Source: Rummeliibacillus pycnus (GTDB lineage Bacteria; Bacillota; Bacilli; Bacillales_A; Planococcaceae). Taken from it: 64,000 bases of DNA. The notes beneath the pieces were generated by a model that searched no databases, had not been told where the DNA came from, and saw nothing but the letters and a program-made list of their open reading frames with translations. Location of the stretch: NCBI RefSeq assembly GCF_002884495.1, contig NZ_KZ614145.1, forward strand, positions 3,486,423 to 3,550,422. The letters are read 5' to 3'. The translations under genes were made by a program, and so were the position numbers. Below, piece by piece: positions 9,211-18,661 of the stretch (position 1 is the first letter of the stretch; every line of letters begins with the position of its first letter).

Positions 9211-10215
9211 GTGTTTAAGAGAAGTAAAATGCCTCGGCATTTGCTCCTCTTTTGCTTTATAATGCTTTTTTTAAGTATTTCAGGAGGCTGTTCTAGTATT
9301 CTACCTGCAAAAGAAGAGGAAATGGACGAAGGAATCAAGGTGCTAATTGTTGCTTTTGGAAGTAGGGAACCAATTCCTGATATGAAAGTTAGTGTACGTG
9401 ATTTGAACACTGACAAACTAGTTACAACTGCAACAGGTGATTCTGAAGGAGAAGTTACGTTAAAAGGTTTACAGACAGGTCATCGTTATTTATTTGTTCC
9501 ATCTTCTGAAGATGACATTAATGGTAAGCAAAAACCAAATGATGTAGCAAAGGTTGTAAATGTCAAGAAAGATACATCTTATGTCGTACTTGAAACATAC
9601 TATCAAAAAGAAAATCAACGACTCGATGTACCTGTCATCTTACAAAAACCACAACTTCCACATGGTTGTGAAATTACTGCAATGACGGCTGCCTTTAACT
9701 ACTATGGTCTAAACCTCAATAAAATGAGGATGGCGAAAAAATATCTACCAACAAAAGAAGTCATCGATAAAGATGGAAAAAGAATTGGTCCAGATCCAAA
9801 TAAAGCTTATGCGGGTAATCCTGCAAATGAATTAACTGGTACATACGCCTTTGCCCCTGTTATTACAAAAACAGCCAAAAAAGTAGCACATGACTATAAA
9901 ACCGATTTAAAAGTAACCAATCTTACAGGTGCAAGTGAAAAAAATATAATTGAAAAAGTCCAGCAGGGTATTCCTGTTATGATGTGGGTAACGCTTGATT
10001 TATCGAAGCCTAAGAAAAAAGAAGGATGGTATATTGAGAATACTAATAAGAAACCAAAAATGTATCTCAATTTACATGTTGTTGTTTTAACAGGCTATGA
10101 AGATAACAAAGTAATTGTAATGGACCCATTACATGGTTATGTTTCACATGATGCGACAAAATTCTTTTCTAGTTTCAAGGATATGGGGTCGCAAGCTATC
10201 GCAATTGAAAAGTAA
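9211..10215 (+). CDS. C39-like (C39_2) lipoprotein
   Basis: 334-aa predicted lipoprotein with the signal peptide ending in lipobox ISGGC. A carboxypeptidase-regulatory-like beta domain (about residues 35-120) precedes a papain-like C39_2 domain with catalytic Cys in LPHGCEITA and His in LNLHVVVLTGY, then DPLHG. Start chosen at GTG 9211: the ribosome site AAAGGGG ends at 9200, leaving 10 bases, while TTG 9202 is too close. It sits between the AsnB-type and D-Asp ligase genes, so a cell-wall substrate is plausible but not shown. Confidence 0.8.
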   Translation: MFKRSKMPRHLLLFCFIMLFLSISGGCSSILPAKEEEMDEGIKVLIVAFGSREPIPDMKVSVRDLNTDKLVTTATGDSEGEVTLKGLQTGHRYLFVPSSEDDINGKQKPNDVAKVVNVKKDTSYVVLETYYQKENQRLDVPVILQKPQLPHGCEITAMTAAFNYYGLNLNKMRMAKKYLPTKEVIDKDGKRIGPDPNKAYAGNPANELTGTYAFAPVITKTAKKVAHDYKTDLKVTNLTGASEKNIIEKVQQGIPVMMWVTLDLSKPKKKEGWYIENTNKKPKMYLNLHVVVLTGYEDNKVIVMDPLHGYVSHDATKFFSSFKDMGSQAIAIEK

Positions 10216-10319
10216 ATTAGGGATTATCGATCAAAATAAGACTTTATTTCGATAATAAAGATAAAATATGATACACTAGTGGCATTAAAATAAGTACAAA
10301 TAAGTGAGATGATAATAAA

Positions 10320-11534
10320 ATGGCAGATCAACCATTTTTACCAATATTAATCGGCTCAGATATGAATGCATATGGTATGGCACGTGCTTTTTATGAAGCA
10401 TATGGCATCAAAGCAATTGTAGTTGGACGAGCACATTTAACAGCAACACAAAATAGTTCTATTCTACACTTCAAACAAGTTCCAAACTTAAAAGAAAATT
10501 TTGTAGAGGAAATGAAAAAATTAGCAAAAGAGTACGAACAAAAAGACTTACTACTAATGGGTTGTGGCGACGACTATGTTAAACTCATTATTAAAAATAA
10601 ACCTGCTCTTGAACAATATTTCACAGTTCCTTATATTGATGAATCTTTAATGGACCGCATTTTACTAAAAGAAAACTTCTATAAAATGTGCGAAAAATAT
10701 AACTTCAGTTACCCTAAAACAGATACTTGTACGTATGAAACATACGAAAACTTCCAGGTGAAATTTAACTACCCAATCATTATTAAAGCATCTAACTCTG
10801 TTGCATATTGGGCTTGTAAATTCCCTGGTAAGAAGAAAGTATTCGTAGCACATGATGAAGCTGAAAAAGATGCTATTTTAAAAGCAATTTATAGCTCTTC
10901 TTACAAAGACCACTTAATCATTCAAGAATTCATCCCTGGTGATGATTCATATATGCGCGTATTAAATGCATATGTTGCAACAGATGGTAAAGTGAAGCTA
11001 ATGTGTTTAGGTAATCCAATCCTTGAAGAACATTCTCCAGAAGGTATTGGTAGTTATGCAGCAATTATAACAACATATGATAAAGACTTAATGGATCAAG
11101 TTCGATCCTTTTTAGAAGATATTGGTTTCACAGGTATAGCCAATTTTGATATGAAGTATGATTATCGTGATGGTAAATATAAACTATTTGAGATTAACCT
11201 ACGTAATGGACGTAGTAGTTATTATGTAACGGCAGCAGGATATAATTTAATGAAGTATGTTGCAGATGATCGTATGTTACATTTACAACAAGATTTAACT
11301 TATGCAAATAACGAGCATTTATGGACGATCATTCCAAATGGTGTACTATTCAAATATGCACAAAATAATGAGTTAAAAGCAAAAGCTCGTCAATTAATCA
11401 AAGAAGGAAAAGTTACAAACTCTTTATTCTACAAAGAGGATATGAATTTTAAACGTTGGTACAAGCTAACATTAAATAGCTTAAATTACTACCGAAAATA
11501 CAAAAAATATTTTAATAAAAAAGGTCTGTCTTAA
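10320..11534 (+). CDS. ATP-grasp ligase, probable D-aspartate ligase
   Basis: 404-aa ATP-grasp protein (GSDMNAYGMARAFYEAYG at the N-terminus; metal/ATP-binding EINLRNGRSSYY near residue 300). It resembles the Aslfm/D-Asp ligase group that adds D-Asp to the epsilon-amino group of Lys in peptidoglycan precursors. The aspartate racemase gene follows after 3 bases, the same pairing as in Enterococcus faecium, which supplies the D-amino acid. A D-Glu-adding variant cannot be excluded from sequence alone. Confidence 0.8.
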   Translation: MADQPFLPILIGSDMNAYGMARAFYEAYGIKAIVVGRAHLTATQNSSILHFKQVPNLKENFVEEMKKLAKEYEQKDLLLMGCGDDYVKLIIKNKPALEQYFTVPYIDESLMDRILLKENFYKMCEKYNFSYPKTDTCTYETYENFQVKFNYPIIIKASNSVAYWACKFPGKKKVFVAHDEAEKDAILKAIYSSSYKDHLIIQEFIPGDDSYMRVLNAYVATDGKVKLMCLGNPILEEHSPEGIGSYAAIITTYDKDLMDQVRSFLEDIGFTGIANFDMKYDYRDGKYKLFEINLRNGRSSYYVTAAGYNLMKYVADDRMLHLQQDLTYANNEHLWTIIPNGVLFKYAQNNELKAKARQLIKEGKVTNSLFYKEDMNFKRWYKLTLNSLNYYRKYKKYFNKKGLS

Positions 11535-11537
11535 TAT

Positions 11538-12239
11538 ATGGAAAAGAAAGTACTTGGCATTATTGGAGGCGTAGGACCGCTAGCAACAATGTTACTTGGT
11601 GAAACAATTGTACGTAGGACGAAAGCATTTAGTGATCAGGAGCATATACATTTTATTATTGATAATGATACACGTATTCCTGATAGAACGGCCTATATAC
11701 TGGACCATTCCAATCCAAATCCTTTACCAGTTATGGTTGAGGATGCAAATAAGCTTGCTAATGCGGGCGCAGATATAATTTGCATTCCTTGTAACACGGC
11801 GCATAAGTTTTACGATGATTTACAAGCAGGATCTCCAGTTCCTGTGTTGCATATGATTCGAGAAACAGCGAAAAAAGCACATCTATTAAATGCAAAACGT
11901 GTAGGAGTACTTGGTACAATTGGTACTCTGACATCCAATATGTATCAAGATGCTTTGATCGATGAAGGTATAGAGCCTGTTGTTCCAGATGAAGCAATGC
12001 AGCATGATCTTATGACAGTAATTTATGACTATGTAAAAGCAGGCAAGAAAATTTCTAAAGAGCAATGGCAACCAATTGAAACAGCTATGAAAAATGCAGG
12101 ATGTGACCATATTATTTTAGGTTGTACAGAATTATCAGTCGTAAATCGTGAGTTAGCATTAGACGATACGTATATAGATGCATTGATTGTATTAGCTGAA
12201 TGTGCAATTACTAATTGTGGTTATGAATTATTAGACTAA
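11538..12239 (+). CDS. aspartate racemase
   Basis: 233-aa cofactor-independent Asp/Glu racemase family. Both catalytic Cys are visible: IPCNTAHKF (about residue 76) and LGCTEL (about residue 195). The N-terminus GIIGGVGPLAT is typical of aspartate racemases. It follows the D-Asp ligase gene by 3 bases and almost certainly supplies its D-Asp. A terminator follows. Confidence 0.9.
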   Translation: MEKKVLGIIGGVGPLATMLLGETIVRRTKAFSDQEHIHFIIDNDTRIPDRTAYILDHSNPNPLPVMVEDANKLANAGADIICIPCNTAHKFYDDLQAGSPVPVLHMIRETAKKAHLLNAKRVGVLGTIGTLTSNMYQDALIDEGIEPVVPDEAMQHDLMTVIYDYVKAGKKISKEQWQPIETAMKNAGCDHIILGCTELSVVNRELALDDTYIDALIVLAECAITNCGYELLD

Positions 12240-12249
12240 TCATTGAAAG

Positions 12250-12280
12250 ACCTGTCCTTTCTTTAAGGGACAGGTTTTTA
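12250..12280 (+). terminator. intrinsic terminator
   Basis: ACCTGTCC (12250-12257) pairs with GGACAGGT (12268-12275), followed by five T. It ends the ligase-racemase unit. Confidence 0.9.
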
Positions 12281-12327
12281 CATAATGAAAGTAATCTACT
12301 AAAACTGAGAGAAGGTGTGGGAAAATA

Positions 12328-13611
12328 ATGTCATTCTTAAATTTACTGAATGAAGATTTACAAAAAAAGTGGACTTTCCCATCCACAATGCCAATTCAAG
12401 ATCAAATGATTCCAGCATTATTAGATGGAAAAGACGTAGTAGCTGAATCCCCAACAGGGACTGGGAAAACGTTAGCCTATCTTTTACCGATTCTACAAAA
12501 AGTAGAAGGTACAAAAAAAGCAACGCAAGCATTAATTGTCGCTCCATCCCAAGAATTATGTATGCAAATAGTTGAAGTGATTCGTACATGGATTGCTGGT
12601 ACAAATATTACTGTTGTTCCGCTAATTGGTGGAGCAAATCCACAACGTCAAATCGAAAAGTTAAAGAAGAAGCCAACCATTGCAGTTGGTACACCAGGAC
12701 GACTAAATGAGCTAGTGAATGAGAAAAAATTAAAGCTTCACGAGTTAACGACAATTGTTTTAGACGAGGGCGATCAATTACTAAGCAGAGATTATCGTGT
12801 TATTGTAAAATCGTTTATTGATGGAGCAGACCATGATCGTCAAGTAGCAGTCGTTTCTGCAACTATAACTGATGAGATTGAGTTAGTAGCAAAACGTATG
12901 CTTCATGATCCTATACGTTTACAAGTGAAACTTGATGATACGTTATCAGGAGGAAAGGTTGTTCATTCCTTTATAAAACTTCAAGAACGAGATAAAACAG
13001 AATTTTTGCGTAAATTATCACATGTATCAGGTGTTAGAGGTCTTGCATTTATTAACAATTTAGATCAAGTATTAATGAAAAAATCGAAGCTTGAATTCCG
13101 TAATGCGCCAATAGTGGCACTACACTCGGAGATGAAAAAAGAAGAAAGAAAAGCTTCCTTAGATAGTTTTCGAAAAGGGGAAGCTCGTATTTTAATTGCA
13201 ACGGATATAGCAGCAAGAGGCTTAGATATTGAAGGATTAACACATGTAATACACGTAGATGTTCCATATACAAAAGAACAATATGTCCATCGTTCTGGGC
13301 GTACAGGACGTGCTGGAGCAGATGGGGAGGTTATCACATTACTTTCTTATCATGAAGAACAAGCTTATCACAAACGTGTACGTGAATTATCCATTAAACC
13401 AGTTGAAAAAATATGGTCAAATGGGAAACTTATAGAAGGCCATGCAGAGATTAAACAAGTCCGAAAACTAAATAAGCCAAATGGTGAAATGCAAAAAACA
13501 ACTAAAAAAAGAAATGAAAGTAGCTCATTTGGAAGTTCCTTCAAGGATTCTGGAGAGAAAAAGTATTTTGCAAAGAAATCTAAAAAAACGAATAAGAAAC
13601 GAGGTAATTAA
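12328..13611 (+). CDS. DEAD-box-type ATP-dependent RNA helicase (DEGD variant)
   Basis: 427 aa with the SF2 motifs in order: Q-motif region PIQDQMIPAL, I SPTGTGKT, Ib GTPGRL, II DEGDQLL, III VSAT, V ARGLDIEG, VI HRSGRTGRAG. The basic C-terminal tail (about 385-427, rich in Lys, Arg and Ser) is typical of RNA-binding extensions. Length and layout recall YfmL-type helicases of ribosome assembly. Motif II reads DEGD in place of DEAD. It is followed 2 bases later by the M29 aminopeptidase gene. Confidence 0.9.
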   Translation: MSFLNLLNEDLQKKWTFPSTMPIQDQMIPALLDGKDVVAESPTGTGKTLAYLLPILQKVEGTKKATQALIVAPSQELCMQIVEVIRTWIAGTNITVVPLIGGANPQRQIEKLKKKPTIAVGTPGRLNELVNEKKLKLHELTTIVLDEGDQLLSRDYRVIVKSFIDGADHDRQVAVVSATITDEIELVAKRMLHDPIRLQVKLDDTLSGGKVVHSFIKLQERDKTEFLRKLSHVSGVRGLAFINNLDQVLMKKSKLEFRNAPIVALHSEMKKEERKASLDSFRKGEARILIATDIAARGLDIEGLTHVIHVDVPYTKEQYVHRSGRTGRAGADGEVITLLSYHEEQAYHKRVRELSIKPVEKIWSNGKLIEGHAEIKQVRKLNKPNGEMQKTTKKRNESSSFGSSFKDSGEKKYFAKKSKKTNKKRGN

Positions 13612-13613
13612 GG

Positions 13614-14843
13614 ATGACATTTCAAGAAAAGTTAGAACAATTTGCCGAGTTAGCAGTAAAAGTTGGTGCTAATATTCAAAAAGGCCAAACGTTATTGATC
13701 AATACTACAACAGATACAGTTGAGTTCACGCGACTTGTTGTCAAAAAAGCATATGAAGCAGGAGCAGCTCGTGTAACAGTTAATTTCTCTGATGATGTAA
13801 TTAATCGTGCTTTTTTTGATCATGCACCAGATGATGAATTTGCAAAATTCCCTCGTTGGATTAGTGAACAACGTGATGAACTCATTGAACGTAAAGGCGC
13901 ATTACTATGGATTGATGCTGCAGACCCAGATAATTTAACAGGTGTACCTGTAGAAAAATTATCTGCTCACCAAAAGGCATCTGGAAAAGCTTTAGAAAAT
14001 TACCGTGATGCTGTGATGAACGATAAAATTGCTTGGTCAATTATCGCTGTACCATCAAAAAAATGGGCTGCAAAAGTGTTCCCTAATTTGACAGAAAAAG
14101 AACAAGTGCCAGCATTATGGGAAGCTATCTTTAAAACAGTGCATATCGGTGAAGGATATGTCATTGATAACTGGGAACAACATTTGAAAAACTTAGATGC
14201 ACGTGCTGATATTTTGAACAAAAAGCGCTATGCTAAGTTACATTACACAGCACCAGGAACAGATCTAACAATTGAACTACCTGACAAACATATCTGGTGT
14301 ACAGGTGCTAGTCATACGCCTGAGGGTACTTCATTTGTTGCGAATATGCCGACAGAAGAAGTCTATACAATGCCTTCAAAATATGGTGTAAATGGTTATG
14401 TTTCAAATACAAAACCATTGGTATTCCAAGGCAATATTATTGATCAATTCAAAATTACTTTTGAAAATGGGAAAATTGTTAAAACTGAAGCTGGTGTAGG
14501 GGCAGAACTGTTACAAGAATTAACGAAGGCTGATGAAGGATCTCAATACCTTGGAGAAGTAGCATTAGTTCCACATGAGTCACCAATTTCAGCATCTAAT
14601 ATTTTATATTACAATACGCTATTCGATGAAAATGCATCAAACCATTTAGCAATTGGAGAAGCATACCCAACATGCTATGAAGGTGGCAGTATACTTACAA
14701 AAGAACAACTAGAAGAAAAAGGAATTAATACATCCATTACACATGAAGACTTTATGATAGGAAACGGTGTAATGGATATAGACGGAATTTTACCAGATGG
14801 TACAGTAGAACCGATTTTCCGCAAAGGTAGTTGGGCATTTTAA
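13614..14843 (+). CDS. M29 family aminopeptidase (PepS/AmpS type)
   Basis: 409-aa cytosolic metallo-aminopeptidase of the thermophilic-protease family M29. Metal-ligand regions are visible: NMPTEEVYT, GEVALVPHESPIS, NASNHLAIGEAYP and THEDFMIGNG near the C-terminus. It is a close paralogue of the minus-strand gene at 21576-22808. Two bases separate it from the helicase gene, and a strong terminator follows. Confidence 0.92.
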   Translation: MTFQEKLEQFAELAVKVGANIQKGQTLLINTTTDTVEFTRLVVKKAYEAGAARVTVNFSDDVINRAFFDHAPDDEFAKFPRWISEQRDELIERKGALLWIDAADPDNLTGVPVEKLSAHQKASGKALENYRDAVMNDKIAWSIIAVPSKKWAAKVFPNLTEKEQVPALWEAIFKTVHIGEGYVIDNWEQHLKNLDARADILNKKRYAKLHYTAPGTDLTIELPDKHIWCTGASHTPEGTSFVANMPTEEVYTMPSKYGVNGYVSNTKPLVFQGNIIDQFKITFENGKIVKTEAGVGAELLQELTKADEGSQYLGEVALVPHESPISASNILYYNTLFDENASNHLAIGEAYPTCYEGGSILTKEQLEEKGINTSITHEDFMIGNGVMDIDGILPDGTVEPIFRKGSWAF

Positions 14844-14851
14844 AAAAACTA

Positions 14852-14886
14852 AAACACCACTCATTTAATGAGTGGTGTTTTTTTAT
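14852..14886. terminator. bidirectional intrinsic terminator
   Basis: AAACACCACTCA pairs with TGAGTGGTGTTT around a 5-base loop, with T-runs on both strands. It serves the aminopeptidase gene and possibly the minus-strand DUF4870-peptide unit. Confidence 0.9.
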
Positions 14887-14965
14887 ATACCTATTTAGTT
14901 TCATTTTATCCCTCATTAACAGGCAGTAATCCGAAAAAAGCCCGTAAAAGCCCGATTTGTTCGGT

Positions 14966-15008
14966 CCAACAGGATGTTGGATACTCAGTTGTTGCCACAG
15001 GACGTGGC
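14966..15008. repeat. tandem 15-base hairpins with AGGA(T/C) loops
   Basis: CCAAC-AGGAT-GTTGG (14966-14980) and GCCAC-AGGAC-GTGGC (14994-15008) are perfect 5-bp stems with near-identical loops, 28 bases apart start to start. On the plus strand the loops carry the ACAGGAYGU core of the E. coli CsrA consensus. They lie just past the minus-strand peptide gene, so on that transcript the loops would read ATCCT/GTCCT. Function unknown. Confidence 0.6.
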
Positions 15009-15060
15009 GAAATTAAATGGAGTTCTTTTTCAGTGGGAAAAAGCCACCCAGAAGGAAGTT

Positions 15061-15168
15061 TCACTTTATAGGCGTTTTCTTTTTTTTGGCATCAATTGCT
15101 TTTATGATGATTGGATAAACTATTGGCGCTATTTTAATAGCAGCTTTGACAACTTTTCGTACTTGCAT
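15061..15168 (-). CDS. 35-aa strongly cationic amphipathic peptide, unknown
   Basis: Starts at ATG 15168 with GGAGTG about 9 bases upstream and ends with TGA. The N-terminal half is MQVRKVVKAAIKIAP and the tail is DAKKKKTPIK; nine Lys, one Arg and one Asp give a charge near +9. Lys recur every 3-4 residues in a hydrophobic background, giving an amphipathic helix pattern, and there is no leader or cleavage motif. It lies 64 bases downstream of the DUF4870 gene on the same strand, probably in one transcript. A leaderless bacteriocin, a membrane-active small protein or a toxin are possible; none is established. Confidence 0.6.
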   Translation of the reverse strand: MQVRKVVKAAIKIAPIVYPIIIKAIDAKKKKTPIK

Positions 15169-15232
15169 AAATTAGCACTCCATTCTAAATACTTTCTATG
15201 TCCTACAATAAAACAGCTCTAAAATAGTCTTA

Positions 15233-15589
15233 CTAAGCTTTTAAGACTTTAACACCTTGAATAATGTTCCAAATGAAAACAGCAATAGATATTACTACTT
15301 CTACAATCACAAAAATAAACCAAGCAATTACTAGGAATGTACCAGCTCCAGAGGATTCGTTCATAATATTCGTCTCGTAACTAAAAGGATTTGATGCTAT
15401 TGTAAAAATAAATAATATAATTCCCAAAACAGTAGGAATGATTAGCAATAGATGAGAGATAAAAGCACGTTTTGCATGGCCTTTTACATCTCGGTCCGTC
15501 GTTACAAAATAAACGATTAACGGTAAAATAAAACCGGCAAAAAATATACTGAAATAACAAAGGGAAGAAAGTATACGATTATTATCCAA
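15233..15589 (-). CDS. DUF4870 (Tic20-like) membrane protein
   Basis: 118 aa with three to four hydrophobic helices. The family pattern is LCYFSIFFAGFILPLIVYF ... KGHAKRAFISHLLL with a C-terminal helix pair. I place the start at TTG 15589, because the ATG at 15604 is part of the GGAGGTG ribosome site that precedes this TTG. It is likely cotranscribed with the downstream cationic peptide gene. The function of DUF4870 is not established. Confidence 0.8.
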   Translation of the reverse strand: MDNNRILSSLCYFSIFFAGFILPLIVYFVTTDRDVKGHAKRAFISHLLLIIPTVLGIILFIFTIASNPFSYETNIMNESSGAGTFLVIAWFIFVIVEVVISIAVFIWNIIQGVKVLKA

Positions 15590-16771
<1,182 letters not shown>

Positions 16772-16845
16772 AAAGCATTAGGAAAAAGTCCGCTTGTTGT
16801 GAAAGATAAATGATCATGAGCAAGGGATTTTTTCTAAAAGTTAAA

Positions 16846-16891
16846 GGGAGTGCCTTATAAAGAGCAACAAAACACTTTTAAGGCAGCTCCC
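16846..16891 (+). terminator. hairpin downstream of map
   Basis: GGGAGTGCCTTA (16846-16857) pairs with TAAGGCAGCTCCC (16879-16891) with a one-base bulge. There is no T-run directly after it, so termination probably depends on the next hairpin. Confidence 0.5.
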
Positions 16892-16894
16892 TAA

Positions 16895-16932
16895 AGTCCT
16901 CTGATCTTATTCGGAGGGCTTTTGTTTTTTTA
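16895..16932 (+). terminator. intrinsic terminator overlapping the 3' end of the TspO-like gene
   Basis: AGTCCTCTGA/TCGGAGGGCT stem followed by TTTTGTTTTTTT on the plus strand. It ends the map transcript and overlaps the last codons of the convergent gene at 16907. Confidence 0.75.
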
Positions 16933-17635
16933 TAAAGATAATACCTACCACTAATACACCGCTCAAGAAAAGAGCAGCTGTTGTTACAAGCAATTCTTCA
17001 AATCCATTTTTAAAAGCAATACCAATAAAAGCCCATATATATATGATAGGGAAAAGAATATCATCATAATGGAAACGCAGATGCAATGCAACCGCTGTTC
17101 CAAATGTGAGCATAATTACAGCCCATAGTGGGTCGCTAAGTCCCAATAAGCTCCAATGATTATGAGTAAAGAGAAAGGCGATATTCATAAAAGTTATTAT
17201 ACTAACCCAAGCAAGATACATTGAAATCGGTAAGCGTCCACCCCATGAACGATGCCAAGCAGGATATGTAAAATACAAACCTGTTAATGACAATAACATG
17301 AAAACAATCACAATAATGGACCATGTGAAATATTCATAATGCCAAAGATAAATCCATAACATATTAAAGATCGAACTAGCTACAAACAATAGTGCTTGTA
17401 ATAAACTAATCTGAAATTTATTGCGGTGATTTTTCCATAAAAGATAAATCCAATAGGCCAAAATAATATAAATAATTACCCTAATAATATAAACATATCC
17501 TGCTGGACTAAAAAGGACAGTATAGCTGTTGGAGATTTCACTTGTTGTATGACCATTTAGTGGAATAATATTAGCAGTTGCACTAAATACAATCATTGCG
17601 ATATAAAAAATTGTAAGTACTATTAGTCTGACCAA
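16907..17635 (-). CDS. TspO/MBR-related tryptophan-rich membrane protein
   Basis: 242-aa polytopic membrane protein with about eight hydrophobic helices. It is rich in Trp, with patterns such as NMLWIYLWHYEYFTWS and PAWHRSWGGRLP, recalling TspO/tryptophan-rich sensory protein homologues of Bacillus (ligand often tetrapyrrole-like; role unclear). TTG start behind the strong site GGGGGGA. The family call is moderate. Confidence 0.6.
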   Translation of the reverse strand: MVRLIVLTIFYIAMIVFSATANIIPLNGHTTSEISNSYTVLFSPAGYVYIIRVIIYIILAYWIYLLWKNHRNKFQISLLQALLFVASSIFNMLWIYLWHYEYFTWSIIVIVFMLLSLTGLYFTYPAWHRSWGGRLPISMYLAWVSIITFMNIAFLFTHNHWSLLGLSDPLWAVIMLTFGTAVALHLRFHYDDILFPIIYIWAFIGIAFKNGFEELLVTTAALFLSGVLVVGIIFIKKQKPSE

Positions 17636-17822
17636 TAAAATCTCCCCCCTTTATAATAGATTAAAGAAATCTAATCCATTGATCACAAGTTATTAAAATC
17701 TAAAATGGTTATTTAAAACGGTCATCTTTAAGTATACAATCGTTTCGCTTCAACAACAAATACCATTTTAGTGAACTTTGAAGTATTATGTTAATATGGA
17801 AGAAAAAAGGGAGTGAGTATAA

Positions 17823-18593
17823 GTGGAAAAACATATAGAAAATATGAATTTAGATAAACACTTAGATGGAAAAATTTCTTATAAAAAAGAACTGAAAAAA
17901 TTACAATATGAAATGCTTAATATTCAGCAATTGCTTTTTAAACATAACATTGGCCTAATTATTGGATTTGAAGGTATGGATGCTGCAGGAAAGGGAGGAG
18001 CTATTAAACGTTTAATACAACGTTTAGACCCGCGTGGATATGTAGTACACCCAATAGCTGCACCAACTCAAGATGAATTAAAATACAACCACCTTTACCG
18101 TTTTTGGAAACGTCTTCCTGCACGAGGCCAAATTAGTATCTTCGATCGAACATGGTATGGAAGGGTTCTTGTAGAACGTATTGAAGGATTTGCTTCAGAG
18201 GAAGAATGGGGACGAGCTTACGAAGAAATAAACCAATTCGAAAAATTATTAACAGACGATCATTTTATCCTAATGAAATTTTGGATTCAGATTTCTAATG
18301 AGGAACAATTAAAACGATTTAAAGAACGTCAAGAAAATCCATATAAAAAGTGGAAACTTACTGATGAGGATTGGCGTAATCGTGAAAAATGGTCTTATTA
18401 TGTTGAAGCAGCTAATGATATGTTCGACAAAACAGATAAGAAACATGCGCCTTGGATTTTAATTGAAGGAAATGATAAAGAATATGCTCGTATTCAGGTA
18501 TTAAAGGAAACGATTAAACATGTAAAAAAAGAATGTGAGCAACTTGGCTTACAAGTTACGAATATTGATGAGACTTCAATACAAAAAGTATGA
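17823..18593 (+). CDS. PPK2 family polyphosphate kinase
   Basis: 256-aa polyphosphate:nucleotide phosphotransferase. Walker A is GFEGMDAAGKGGAIKRL (about residues 46-62); the lid and Walker B region is FDRTWYGRVLVERIEGF (about 107-123), followed by the conserved ENPYKKWKLTDEDWRNR stretch. It uses polyphosphate to phosphorylate NMP or NDP; the single-domain length fits class I or III. GTG start at 17823 with GGGAGTGAG upstream. Confidence 0.92.
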   Translation: MEKHIENMNLDKHLDGKISYKKELKKLQYEMLNIQQLLFKHNIGLIIGFEGMDAAGKGGAIKRLIQRLDPRGYVVHPIAAPTQDELKYNHLYRFWKRLPARGQISIFDRTWYGRVLVERIEGFASEEEWGRAYEEINQFEKLLTDDHFILMKFWIQISNEEQLKRFKERQENPYKKWKLTDEDWRNREKWSYYVEAANDMFDKTDKKHAPWILIEGNDKEYARIQVLKETIKHVKKECEQLGLQVTNIDETSIQKV

Positions 18594-18661
18594 AGATAAA
18601 GGGCATAACTCTATGAACTAATTTAAATAGTTTATCATGCGATCACAAAGGGTGTGGCTAA

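Noticed and set aside
14868-15222. Plus-strand frames across the peptide and hairpin region
   Set aside because: No ribosome sites; they cross the terminator and the hairpins and are antisense to the better-supported 35-aa gene.
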